A stretch of DNA of 22,273 bases from Methylococcales bacterium (GTDB lineage: Bacteria; Pseudomonadota; Gammaproteobacteria; Methylococcales; Methylomonadaceae), in contig JAGLEW010000106.1 in NCBI GenBank assembly GCA_023144875.1, positions 1 through 22,273 on the forward strand, in the 5' to 3' direction. The position numbers and the translations under genes are program-made. Below the pieces are notes generated by a model, which searched no databases, was not told the origin of the DNA, and saw only the letters and a list, made by a program, of their open reading frames with translations. The first letter of the stretch is position 1; every line of letters starts with the position of its first letter. Positions 8,229 through 16,133 of this stretch are shown here, in pieces.

Positions 8229-9113
8229 ATGAAAACTCAAAATCGTTTATTAGTTAAAACTTGTCTGGATCAATTAAATAGCCAAACGGAAACCTTATCA
8301 CGGATATTTTATAAAGAACTATTTCAATTAGATCGACAGCTAAAAACGGTTTTTTCAGGCAGTGTGGTTTTTTTAAATCGAAAATTTACCAATATGTTGA
8401 GTACATTAAAAAATGTGAAGCATTTGGAAAAAATTGAAGATTCTATTTCAAAAATGGGTGAACGTCATATTCGCCAATATGGTGCTGAAATTCAACATTT
8501 TCCGCTTATGAAAAAAGCACTTTTAAATACCTTGTCGGTGCATTTGGGGGAGGCTTATACGCCTGAATTAAAAGAAGCCTTTGATGATGTTTTTGATGAT
8601 GTTGCCGCTATTATGCAACGTGCAATGGCACAATTAGCGCCTGAGCTTCAAATACAACCACTAAAAATGAATGAAACTGATAATTTATTAGAAGAGGTTG
8701 GAGGAGAAGCGATGGTGATAAAGGTTCATCAACGATTTTACGATATTATGTTTGATGAGCCGTGGCTTGAAACTTTTTTTTTAGGAAAGTCTAAAGAAGC
8801 GTTAATTAAAAAACAAAGTCAATTTATGATTGCCGCTTTTAATGGCCCTAATAACTACGAGGGAGATACGCCCGCGTTTGTGCATATGCACATGTTTATT
8901 ACCAATGAAATGATTGAAATTCGTGAAAGAATTTTAAAGGCCAGTATTTTGGCGGAAGGCTTATCAGAAACCACGGCTGATAAATGGCTTGCGGTGGATC
9001 ATTCATTTAAAGCGGCAATTGTGAAGACCTCGTCCAGTGAATGTGTTTTAAAATGCAAGGGGCAGTTTCCGATTGAAGTTAAAAAGCCTAAAGATTACAA
9101 GCCTGCGTTTTGA
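8229..9113 (+). CDS. Two-domain globin: 3/3 flavohemoglobin-type globin fused to a truncated (2/2) globin
   Basis: A 294-residue protein with two different globin domains. Residues 1-136 resemble single-domain or flavohemoglobin-type globins: FY at 27-28 (B10 tyrosine), F42 (CD1), and the F-helix GERHIRQYG with proximal H80, then HFPLMKKALL. Residues 150-272 resemble truncated globins: VGGEAMV (157-163), RFYDIMF with Y171, ETFF (181-184), Q196 and F199 in the E helix, FNGPNNYEG (204-212), and FVHMHMFITNEM with probable proximal H219. Both domains keep a heme-ligating histidine. There is no FAD/NAD reductase module, unlike Hmp. The usual distal E-helix glutamine of the first domain seems replaced by a hydrophobic residue (L49). 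Likely roles are O2, NO or redox sensing or scavenging. No clear Shine-Dalgarno. It follows mrp by 36 bases and overlaps the next gene by 4. Confidence 0.78.
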   Translation: MKTQNRLLVKTCLDQLNSQTETLSRIFYKELFQLDRQLKTVFSGSVVFLNRKFTNMLSTLKNVKHLEKIEDSISKMGERHIRQYGAEIQHFPLMKKALLNTLSVHLGEAYTPELKEAFDDVFDDVAAIMQRAMAQLAPELQIQPLKMNETDNLLEEVGGEAMVIKVHQRFYDIMFDEPWLETFFLGKSKEALIKKQSQFMIAAFNGPNNYEGDTPAFVHMHMFITNEMIEIRERILKASILAEGLSETTADKWLAVDHSFKAAIVKTSSSECVLKCKGQFPIEVKKPKDYKPAF

Positions 9114-10147
9114 AGGACGTTGATTTTTTAATAGTAGGACAAGGATTAGCGGGCAGTTTATTAGGTTTTGAACTGATTCAACGTGGTTTTAAAATTGCTA
9201 TTATTGATAATGGCTTAGAAAATGCGTCGCAAATTGCCGCAGGTTTGATTAATCCTATTACGGGAATGCGTTTGGTAAAATCAACGGATGTTAAGTTGTT
9301 ATTGCCTGTGGCTAAAGCGTATTATCAACAGTTAGCACAGTTTTTTCAGCAAACATTTTATGTTGAAAAACCGATGTTACGGTTGCTAACGACTCAAAAA
9401 TTGCTTGAAAATGCTCAAAAACGCCTTAAAAACTTAGATTACCAGCCCTATTTAGGAAGCATCATTAAAAAGGACGCTTTTACCGCATTGGAACAAAAAC
9501 AAACAGGTTATTTATTAACGCGTCCGTTACTCTCATGCTTAAAGCAATTCTTTATTGTTCGTCAGTGTTATCAAACCGCTTTGTTTGCGTATGACGATTT
9601 AAAAATTTCAACAACCATTGTTTATAAAGAAATTAATGCAAAAAAAATTATTTTCTGTGAGGGCTATTTAGCGCGTCAAAATCCGTGGTTTTCTAAATTG
9701 CCTTTTCAATTGGTTAAAGGTGAAATCTTAACTTTAAAACAGACCTCGATAGAGCAAAATCATCTACTTAACTATGGCTACTGGATGATCCCGTTAGATG
9801 AAATGTATTTTCGTACAGGGGCAACCTTTGACCGTGAACATATTGATACAAAAATCACCAACGAGGCGAAACAGCTTTTACTTGATAAATTAAAGGGTGT
9901 TTTAGCGCAAACAGTCCATGCTGATGTTATGAATCAACAAGCGAATGTTCGCCCTTGTACATTAGATAAACAGGCATTTATTGGCTGGCACCCAAATTAT
10001 TCAAATATAGGTATTTTTAATGGCTTTGGCGCTAAAGGGAGTTTACAAATCCCCTATTATTGCCAGCAATTTGTACAAAATTTATCCGCGCATTTTCCAC
10101 TTTCTGAAACTGTTGATATTATACGTTATCGCAACCATTTAATCTGA
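9110..10147 (+). CDS. FAD-dependent oxidoreductase, DAO (glycine/D-amino acid oxidase-like) family
   Basis: A 345-residue flavoprotein. Seen: an N-terminal Rossmann dinucleotide-binding motif (DFLIVGQGLAGSLLGFELI, residues 5-23) with IAIID at the end of beta-2; AAGLINPITGMR, which fits the flavin-contacting segment of DAO proteins; and a C-terminal IFNGFGAKGSL with NVRPCTLDKQAFIG before it, the usual substrate/FAD end of this family. The start is a TTG at 9110 that overlaps the globin stop codon (TTGA). No ATG or GTG lies before the Rossmann motif, so this rare start is forced, and expression probably depends on coupling to the globin gene. Substrate unknown. The 3' end overlaps tilS on the other strand by 22 bases. 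Confidence 0.8.
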   Translation: MKDVDFLIVGQGLAGSLLGFELIQRGFKIAIIDNGLENASQIAAGLINPITGMRLVKSTDVKLLLPVAKAYYQQLAQFFQQTFYVEKPMLRLLTTQKLLENAQKRLKNLDYQPYLGSIIKKDAFTALEQKQTGYLLTRPLLSCLKQFFIVRQCYQTALFAYDDLKISTTIVYKEINAKKIIFCEGYLARQNPWFSKLPFQLVKGEILTLKQTSIEQNHLLNYGYWMIPLDEMYFRTGATFDREHIDTKITNEAKQLLLDKLKGVLAQTVHADVMNQQANVRPCTLDKQAFIGWHPNYSNIGIFNGFGAKGSLQIPYYCQQFVQNLSAHFPLSETVDIIRYRNHLI

Positions 10148-11421
10148 TAACAAGGTTCATTTTGTCGAATGAAAACCGTCTTACTCACCCATAAATTAGC
10201 AATGGCAACCAATTTTTCATTAAAATAAATAAGAGGTATTTTTTCACGCTCCCACGGAGGTATATTTGCTTCTTGAAATAATTTTTTTAAAGTATGATGA
10301 CCTTCACGGTAGGGTAGGGCTATTTTTTCTCCGCTACTTCGATAGCGAATACTGACCTTTGATTCATGCCATTTTTTTTGAGAAATGCCTGAGCGTGTTG
10401 TTATTTTTTGTAGGGAGGTTGAGGCTGATAATTGTAGGCTATGTTGATTAGTTGACCAAATTTTAGCGAGATAAATATCATCCGTTGAGGTTAAATAATA
10501 TAATTTATGCTGATAGCGCCGAATACAACCCTGTTGGTACTTTAAAATAGGATTCGCATTTTTTTGAGTTTTGATGACAGTTTTAAACAGTTGCTGTATA
10601 AAGGCAACGCTTGGCATGAGTAAGTTTAAACACTCAAACCATTCACGGACAACTAATGCTTGTTGTGGTGGCTCTGATTTTAATAAAAGTTCAATGTTGA
10701 GGCTGTTGTCAGCAGATAAGCACGGCTGTAATAAGTCCTTGCCTAATTTTTTTAATAAAGTCTGAGCATTACTGCAATGTTGAGCGCTTCGAGAGACGGT
10801 TTTATCCAAACTTTCCCATTGCGTTTTTAATTGTGGAATAATGTTATTTCTTAAAAAATTTCGTCGAAAATCATTGGATTGATTACTAGGGTCTTCTACC
10901 CAACATAAGGCATTTTTTAACGCATAGTCTTTAAGCGATTGTTGAGAGCATTCTAATAGGGGTCTTAATAAAAGACCGTTTCCAAAAGAGGATACTTCAG
11001 CCATTGCGGATAACCCTTGTATCCCTGCGCCTCGAAATAATTGTAATAAAACCGTTTCTAATTGGTCTTCTCGGTGTTGTGCGACTAATAACACATCACC
11101 TTCTTTTAATAAAGGCTGGAGAGCCTGATAACGTGCCTCACGTGCCGCTGCTTCTGGGCTTTTATGCCGACTCTCGACGGTGACATACAGTGTTTTAAAA
11201 GGAATATTTAATTGCAGTGCTTGTTGTTGGCAATGTTGTTCCCAGTCATCGGCACATTTTTGCAAGCCATGATGAACATAAATCGCGCTAAGCTTCGGTT
11301 TAATAGTGGGATTTATCGCGCAGTAGTGTAATAAAACATGTGAATCTAAGCCTCCACTGTATGCAATATAAACCCGTGGGGCATTGTTAATTAAAATAAG
11401 GCTGGTTTCGGATATATGCAT
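10126..11421 (-). CDS. tilS: tRNA(Ile)-lysidine synthetase TilS
   Basis: ATP-dependent enzyme that converts C34 of tRNA-Ile(CAU) to lysidine so that it reads AUA codons; essential in bacteria. Seen: the PP-loop SGGLDS (22-27), AIYVHHGLQ, SPEAAAREARYQAL, VAQHREDQLETVLLQLFRGAG, and the conserved WVEDPSNQSNDFRRNFLRN. The C-terminal TilS substrate-binding domains follow (RYRSSGEKIALPYREGHH, LKKLFQEANIPPWERE). Its 431 residues match proteobacterial TilS. It is transcribed away from moaA. A weak promoter (TTGTAA-16-GATAAC) may lie just upstream. Its last 22 bases run antisense to the end of the flavoprotein gene, with no terminator between them. Confidence 0.96.
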   Translation of the reverse strand: MHISETSLILINNAPRVYIAYSGGLDSHVLLHYCAINPTIKPKLSAIYVHHGLQKCADDWEQHCQQQALQLNIPFKTLYVTVESRHKSPEAAAREARYQALQPLLKEGDVLLVAQHREDQLETVLLQLFRGAGIQGLSAMAEVSSFGNGLLLRPLLECSQQSLKDYALKNALCWVEDPSNQSNDFRRNFLRNNIIPQLKTQWESLDKTVSRSAQHCSNAQTLLKKLGKDLLQPCLSADNSLNIELLLKSEPPQQALVVREWFECLNLLMPSVAFIQQLFKTVIKTQKNANPILKYQQGCIRRYQHKLYYLTSTDDIYLAKIWSTNQHSLQLSASTSLQKITTRSGISQKKWHESKVSIRYRSSGEKIALPYREGHHTLKKLFQEANIPPWEREKIPLIYFNEKLVAIANLWVSKTVFIRQNEPCYQIKWLR

Positions 11422-11529
11422 GAAAAAAATAAAGGTTATCGGTCAGGTTTTGACGGTTACAAGCGGATATTTGGGTGTAAAATTATCAAGGCAGTATTAG
11501 TGACTTTGTTTGCCAGTTTTAAGCATTTA

Positions 11530-11545
11530 AGTGATAATGGTCACA
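11530..11545. promoter_or_regulatory. CRP-like palindrome at class II position before moaA
   Basis: AGTGA-TAATGG-TCACA matches TGTGA-N6-TCACA at 9 of 10 arm positions. Its centre (11537.5) is exactly 32 bases upstream of the centre of the TATAAT at 11567-11572, the geometry of a class II CRP promoter (site at -41.5). There is no good -35 hexamer, as is typical for such activated promoters. Binding by CRP/Vfr or another CRP/FNR-family protein is inferred. Confidence 0.5.
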
Positions 11546-11566
11546 TCATTTCGCGTTCTAAGTATC

Positions 11567-11572
11567 TATAAT
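11567..11572 (+). promoter_or_regulatory. moaA -10 element (TATAAT) 5 bases before the start codon
   Basis: A perfect sigma-70 -10 hexamer ends 5 bases before the moaA ATG at 11578. Usual discriminator lengths put the transcription start at about 11578-11580, so the message would begin at or inside the start codon (leaderless). No Shine-Dalgarno sequence precedes the ATG, which agrees with this. The best -35 match is poor. Confidence 0.5.
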
Positions 11573-11577
11573 AGCCT

Positions 11578-12582
11578 ATGAATACCCCTGACTCTCATGC
11601 ATTGATTGATCGTTTTGGACGAAAAGTTGATTATTTAAGAATTTCAATTACTGATCGTTGTGATTTTCGTTGTCAGTATTGTATGGCTGAGGAAATGAGC
11701 TTTTTGCCTCGGGCGCAAGTGTTAACGTTGGAAGAGATTTATACCATAAGCTGCGCCTTTATGGAGTTAGGGGTTAAAAAAATTCGGATTACAGGCGGTG
11801 AGCCTTTAATTAGAAAAGGCGTTTTGCCGTTATTAACGAAAATCGGACGACACAAGTCGTTAGATGAGTTGGTGTTAACCACGAATGGCTCGCATTTAAA
11901 ATCAATGGCACACGATTTATATGAGGCTAATGTTAAGCGCATTAATGTGAGTTTAGATACACTCAATCCACTTAAGTTTAAAGCAATTACTCGCACAGGG
12001 AATTTACAAACCGTATTAGATGGAATTGATGCGATTAAAAAACAAGGTTTTGAACGGATTAAGATTAATGCGGTCATCTTAAAAAACAAAAATCATAAGG
12101 AAGTGAATGATTTAGTGCAATTTTCGGTGGATAACGGGATTGATATTAGTTTTATTGAAGAAATGCCTCTAGGAATTATTCAGGGAGAAAGTCGAGCCGA
12201 GCGTTATTATTCGAGCAATGAAATTAAAGCAGATATTGAACAACGGTTTTTATTAACGGCGAGTTTAGAAACTACAGGTGGCCCCTCGCATTATTTTCAA
12301 GTAAATCAAACACAGACGCGCGTGGGTTTTATTTCACCACACAGTGCCAATTTTTGCAGTACATGTAATCGTGTTCGCTTAACGGTTGAGGGGCGACTGT
12401 TACTTTGCTTAGGGCAAGAGAATTCAGTAGATTTAAAACATATTATTCGAGCAAACCCCGGTGATATGAACTATCTTAAACAGATCATTAGTGAATCTAT
12501 GAAAATAAAACCAGAACGGCATGAGTTTACACTAAAAGAACAGCCTGTTGTCTTACGCTATATGAATACAACGGGTGGATAA
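11578..12582 (+). CDS. moaA: GTP 3',8-cyclase MoaA (molybdenum cofactor biosynthesis)
   Basis: Radical SAM enzyme that starts molybdopterin synthesis by converting GTP to 3',8-cyclo-H2GTP together with MoaC. Seen: the radical SAM cluster C28-x3-C32-x2-C35 (CDFRCQYC), GGEP (RITGGEPLIRKG), the second, C-terminal cluster C260, C263 and C277 (CSTCNRVRLTVEGRLLLC), and the conserved C-terminal GG tail. Its 334 residues are normal length. An in-frame TAG at 11572-11574 limits the start to 11578 (or a TTG at 11602). No Moco riboswitch can fit in the short upstream region. No other moa or mod gene is nearby. It heads a plus-strand run that continues with a response regulator. Confidence 0.96.
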   Translation: MNTPDSHALIDRFGRKVDYLRISITDRCDFRCQYCMAEEMSFLPRAQVLTLEEIYTISCAFMELGVKKIRITGGEPLIRKGVLPLLTKIGRHKSLDELVLTTNGSHLKSMAHDLYEANVKRINVSLDTLNPLKFKAITRTGNLQTVLDGIDAIKKQGFERIKINAVILKNKNHKEVNDLVQFSVDNGIDISFIEEMPLGIIQGESRAERYYSSNEIKADIEQRFLLTASLETTGGPSHYFQVNQTQTRVGFISPHSANFCSTCNRVRLTVEGRLLLCLGQENSVDLKHIIRANPGDMNYLKQIISESMKIKPERHEFTLKEQPVVLRYMNTTGG

Positions 12583-12633
12583 CCCTTTTATCTAGACATG
12601 ATAATACTCAATAAAAACACGGCTTTATAGGTC

Positions 12634-12999
12634 ATGACAATGAATGATAACACGACTATATTAATTATTGATGATGATGAAATTTCATTGTTAATTATGC
12701 AAAATGCCTTTGAAATGGAAGGCTATACGGTGATTACGACGACCAATAGTTTAAAAGCGGATGCTTTGTTTCAGGAACATAACCCTGATGTCGTGGTGTT
12801 AGATGTGTTTATGCCCGACAAAGATGGTTTTGAAGTGATTAGAGACATTCGCAAAGTCAGCGAAAGTTGTCTTGTGGTGGCTATTTCATCCAATGAAGGC
12901 TATTTACCAACCATCAAAGCATTAGGGGCGACCTTAGCATTGCATAAAACCATTATGCCTGAGGAAATTGTTGAGGCGGTTAAAGCCTTGTTAGATTAA
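12634..12999 (+). CDS. Stand-alone response regulator receiver (CheY-like)
   Basis: A 121-residue protein made of a single REC domain with no output domain. Seen: the acidic pocket IIDDDE (D13-D15), the phosphoacceptor D57 in VVVLDVFMPD, the conserved S85 (AISSNEG) at the T/S position, and K105 (ALHKT). All catalytic residues are present, so it is probably phosphorylated by a histidine kinase encoded elsewhere. No kinase or chemotaxis gene is in this window. A second ATG at 12640 is an alternative start; TAGGTC precedes 12634. It lies 51 bases after moaA and 30 before yajD, probably co-transcribed. Confidence 0.9.
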   Translation: MTMNDNTTILIIDDDEISLLIMQNAFEMEGYTVITTTNSLKADALFQEHNPDVVVLDVFMPDKDGFEVIRDIRKVSESCLVVAISSNEGYLPTIKALGATLALHKTIMPEEIVEAVKALLD

Positions 13000-13029
13000 C
13001 CTAAATTCTATCAACTTATAAGAAAAAAT

Positions 13030-13392
13030 ATGACGATTCAATCCGCAGGAAACAAAATTATTGCTGACGCACGTCGTTATAAAGAAGACCGTGAAAAAGG
13101 CTATCGAGAACGTGCGTTAAAATTATATGCATGGGTTTGTGGGCGTTGCGCACGGGAATTTACGCATAAAAATTTAACCGAATTAACCGTTCATCATAAA
13201 AATCATAATCATGATGATAATCCTTCTGATGGAAGTAATTGGGAGCTATTATGCCTTTATTGTCATGATAATGAGCACGCTCGTTTTGAAGAGCAAGTGC
13301 GTTATGGTTCAGATGAGAAAGGGAATAATGAAGATAATTCAGGCGGAACGCATAATCCTTTTTTGGATCTTAAAAGCTTACTGAATAAATAA
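13030..13392 (+). CDS. yajD: YajD-like HNH nuclease family protein
   Basis: A 120-residue protein close to E. coli YajD. Seen: GYRERALKLYAWVCGRCARE (residues 24-43) with the first CxxC zinc pair, LTVHHKNHNHDDNPSDGSNW carrying the HH of the beta-beta-alpha metal fold, and LLCLYCHDNEHARFE with the second CxxC and the terminal H. The C-terminal NPFLDLKSLLNK also matches YajD (NPFADLK). HNH proteins of this type are presumed endonucleases; the cellular role of YajD is not known to me. AAGAAA precedes the ATG. Confidence 0.9.
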   Translation: MTIQSAGNKIIADARRYKEDREKGYRERALKLYAWVCGRCAREFTHKNLTELTVHHKNHNHDDNPSDGSNWELLCLYCHDNEHARFEEQVRYGSDEKGNNEDNSGGTHNPFLDLKSLLNK

Positions 13393-13430
13393 AAATTAAT
13401 TAAATTCATTCAGTCTAGTAGGGTATTGCT

Positions 13431-14579
13431 ATGAGTATTTTATTTGGGTTCCTTAAGGAACGATTTCAATCGATGCCTCAATGGGTGCAGGTATCGACTT
13501 ACATCACCTTTGTTATTTTATTTGTCTATTTATTTACGGCACCTCGGTTTTTAGATATGCGCCTTGTTTCCAATGATTATGGGGATGAGTTTCCCATCGG
13601 GGGTGCACAAATTGAAATTGAAATTGATGGACGAGTGTTAATTTTATTAACTGATAGCAAGGGACGCTTTTCTGTTCCAATTACGACCAGTGCGCCTATT
13701 GGCAGTTATTTATTTATTTTATCCCCTGATTCTAACAGTAATAAAATTAAAGAAATAGAAGTTCCTGTTTCTAATTCGTATTTGAAGCGTTCAAAAATAA
13801 TTTATAGTAAAAAAACCAATGCGTATCAAATTATTCCTAATGGTATTATTCATAATACGAAAAAACTATTGTCTTCAATTCATTTTATTTCAACTGCTTA
13901 TGCGGATACGAATAGTGTGGTCGATAAAGGCATTGAAAATGAAATACTCAATGCGTTAGAAGTGATTACGAACATTTCACCCACACAAATTTCTAAAAAT
14001 GTGTCGATACGAGATGATTTAAATTTGGATAATATTGATTTATCGTATATTAATAGTCGCTTGAACAAAAAATATAATATTGATGCACTTTCTGTCTTTC
14101 AACACAACGCTAAAACGGTTGGAGACCTCATCGAGATTGCTAAAAAACTGTATTATGAACAAGAGCCATCCTCTGAAATACAACCGAGTCCTTTGCCAAA
14201 AGCAAGTCCAGCAACCCGATCATTTTCACCGCCCGTTGCGCTTGTTGCACCTGTTGTTATTTCGCCGCAGTTAATGATTAAATATAAATTAGGAAAAGTG
14301 TTACGAAAAAGTGAGCGTTATGATTTAGCGCTGGATATTTTTAAAAAAATTACCCAAGAACAACCACTTTTTTATGAAGCATGGTTTCATTTAGCCTTAA
14401 CCTATGATGCCTTAAGCCAAAATGAACAGGCTGAAGCGGCGTTTAAATCGGCGATAGCGCATATGAATACTAAAAAAGATGATCGCTTGTATCATTCATA
14501 TGGGATGTTTCTGTTTAAACAAGAACGTTATAAAGAAGCAGGAAAGCAGTTTGAACTGGAAGAGCAACATAAGCAATAA
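13431..14579 (+). CDS. Membrane-anchored protein: beta domain, degenerate ACP-like domain and C-terminal TPR
   Basis: A 382-residue protein I do not recognise as a named family. Seen: one N-terminal membrane helix (about residues 20-37) with the rest probably periplasmic; a beta-rich, transthyretin/carboxypeptidase-regulatory-like segment (44-112, GGAQIEIEIDG, LLTDSKGRFSVP); and a helical module (165-242) with the layout of an acyl-carrier protein. In that module RDDLNLDNIDLSYI sits where ACPs have a DSL motif, and KTVGDLIEIAKKL resembles the last ACP helix. The phosphopantetheine serine position is N201, so it should not carry a prosthetic arm. Then come a Pro-rich linker (246-275) and about three TPR-like helix pairs (283-380). 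AGGG lies 8 bases before the ATG. It ends 4 bases from the converging phosphoesterase gene, with no terminator. Confidence 0.65.
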   Translation: MSILFGFLKERFQSMPQWVQVSTYITFVILFVYLFTAPRFLDMRLVSNDYGDEFPIGGAQIEIEIDGRVLILLTDSKGRFSVPITTSAPIGSYLFILSPDSNSNKIKEIEVPVSNSYLKRSKIIYSKKTNAYQIIPNGIIHNTKKLLSSIHFISTAYADTNSVVDKGIENEILNALEVITNISPTQISKNVSIRDDLNLDNIDLSYINSRLNKKYNIDALSVFQHNAKTVGDLIEIAKKLYYEQEPSSEIQPSPLPKASPATRSFSPPVALVAPVVISPQLMIKYKLGKVLRKSERYDLALDIFKKITQEQPLFYEAWFHLALTYDALSQNEQAEAAFKSAIAHMNTKKDDRLYHSYGMFLFKQERYKEAGKQFELEEQHKQ

Positions 14580-14583
14580 TCGC

Positions 14584-16122
14584 TTATCGTCCTTGCTTTA
14601 GGCGCTCACTTAAGCCGCCTGGGAAGCCATTTTTTTCTAAATCAGCCAGTGTTTTATCCATATCATAATCAAGCGTTAGGAATTTTATATGATGCGTCCG
14701 CTGATTATAAAGGGCAAACTGAGCACCAGGATGACTATTTCTTGGCTGTCCGACCGAGCCTGAGCAAATGAGAGAATGTTTATAGTACGCTAAATTAATG
14801 GTGATTTTGGGGGTTAAAAATTGATCAACACCAATGCTATCTCTTACATACATTCCTTGCATATGCGAATGACCATGAAAACACAAATCTATTTGCTTTT
14901 TTTCGAGTAAATCAAGATTTTGTTCATACGTCATTTGATAGACATAAGCATAAAAATAATTAGGGTCTATCGGAGAGCCATGTATTGCCAGCCAACGTTT
15001 AGCCGCTTCGCGATTACTCTTTAACTCGAGCGGTAAATTAATCAGCCATTGCTTGTTTTTGGTGGTTAGGCGTGGAATAGACCAATCAATACACCAGCGA
15101 GCCGAGGGGGATAAATTTTGTTTGGTATTGTTGCTGACAGCTGCATGATCGTGATTGCCTTTGAGGACATTGAATTTCGATTTTTTAAGTCGTTGAATGC
15201 ATTCATTCGGATGGGGGCCATACCCGACGATATCACCTAACACAATGCCCTCTGAAATATTATGTTGGTCTAAATAATCCAATACAGCGTCTAATGCGGG
15301 TAAATTGGCATGAACATCCGATAAAATTGCAAGATAATCATTTTTTTGGGGCTTCATTTTTTGACTAATACGACCGACCTGAACTAATGCCTCGGTAAGA
15401 ATTGACATTATTTTTCTTCGGTCTTCGGTTGGCATAAAGAGGTCGCGTAATAGTTTTGCGACTCGATAACTGCTGTGTGCATCATCAAAGGATTTATTAA
15501 TAAGTTGTTGAAATTCAGCGCCAAGTTCTTTTGCACAGACAGGTGTGAGCCAACTGTTTCCTCGAACCAGTACCCCTAAATAGTGAGAAAAGGAAATAAA
15601 ATTATCCCACGTATAAACATCGTCATCTAAATAATAGAGATTATCATCTTTATCCACTCCAAAATTAGACAGTCCTTCATCAAGGCGTAAATTAAAATTT
15701 TTAGCGACTTGAAAATAACATTGATAAATACGCTTTAAATAATCAATTTTTTCATTGATGTCCACATTTTGAAAGCCTTCTTTTGAATGTAAAGGGATCA
15801 AACGGGGGCAAATACTGCCCATTTTAAACTTATTAGGCTGAGTTTGTAGTAAAAACCATGTTTTATAAGGGTGGTGTACATTGAGGCTTTGTTCTTTGCG
15901 TAGGGTATGTATTAAAAAAGCACGCGTTTTTTCTTCATTTAAATCGAGTTCGTTACGCAGTTTGACCACATTGTTAGAATCAACATACAAGTGCGTACCA
16001 GGTCTGCCCATAAACGAGGTACCATAACGCAATTTCGTCATTTTTTTGTTTAATAAATGGTTGATTTGCGTGCATTTATAGTGTGACTTGCCGTCAATTG
16101 AGCCGATTATTTCAATATCCAT
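14584..16122 (-). CDS. Kinase-like domain fused to calcineurin-type metallophosphoesterase
   Basis: A 512-residue two-part protein. The C-terminal part (about 262-490) is a metallophosphoesterase with every metal-binding motif: LSDVHANLP (D269, H271), LGDIVGYGP (D297), KGNHDHA (N323, H324), AIHGSP (H381) and FHGHSHMQ (H418, H420). It is closest to the YfcE/diadenosine-tetraphosphatase-like group. The N-terminal part (about 30-190) has features of a protein kinase-like fold: a glycine-containing strand pair MGRPGTHLYVDSNNVVKLRNE (candidate lysine K54), RLDEGLSNFGVD (D148, N153) like a catalytic loop, and YYLDDDVY (D166-168) like a metal-binding strand. That reading is inference. It is the last gene of a three-gene minus-strand cluster, 11 bases after the previous gene, with no Shine-Dalgarno sequence, so coupling is likely. 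Confidence 0.7.
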   Translation of the reverse strand: MDIEIIGSIDGKSHYKCTQINHLLNKKMTKLRYGTSFMGRPGTHLYVDSNNVVKLRNELDLNEEKTRAFLIHTLRKEQSLNVHHPYKTWFLLQTQPNKFKMGSICPRLIPLHSKEGFQNVDINEKIDYLKRIYQCYFQVAKNFNLRLDEGLSNFGVDKDDNLYYLDDDVYTWDNFISFSHYLGVLVRGNSWLTPVCAKELGAEFQQLINKSFDDAHSSYRVAKLLRDLFMPTEDRRKIMSILTEALVQVGRISQKMKPQKNDYLAILSDVHANLPALDAVLDYLDQHNISEGIVLGDIVGYGPHPNECIQRLKKSKFNVLKGNHDHAAVSNNTKQNLSPSARWCIDWSIPRLTTKNKQWLINLPLELKSNREAAKRWLAIHGSPIDPNYFYAYVYQMTYEQNLDLLEKKQIDLCFHGHSHMQGMYVRDSIGVDQFLTPKITINLAYYKHSLICSGSVGQPRNSHPGAQFALYNQRTHHIKFLTLDYDMDKTLADLEKNGFPGGLSERLKQGR

Positions 16123-16133
16123 TTATTCAATTA

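Noticed and set aside
10126..10147. 22-base tail-to-tail overlap of the flavoprotein and tilS genes as a possible antisense control
   Set aside because: Both stop codons are natural ends of their families; such overlaps are common in compact genomes and nothing here shows regulation.
11739..12089. A 116-residue ORF antisense to moaA, and similar long antisense frames in glyS
   Set aside because: Shadow frames of strongly conserved genes.
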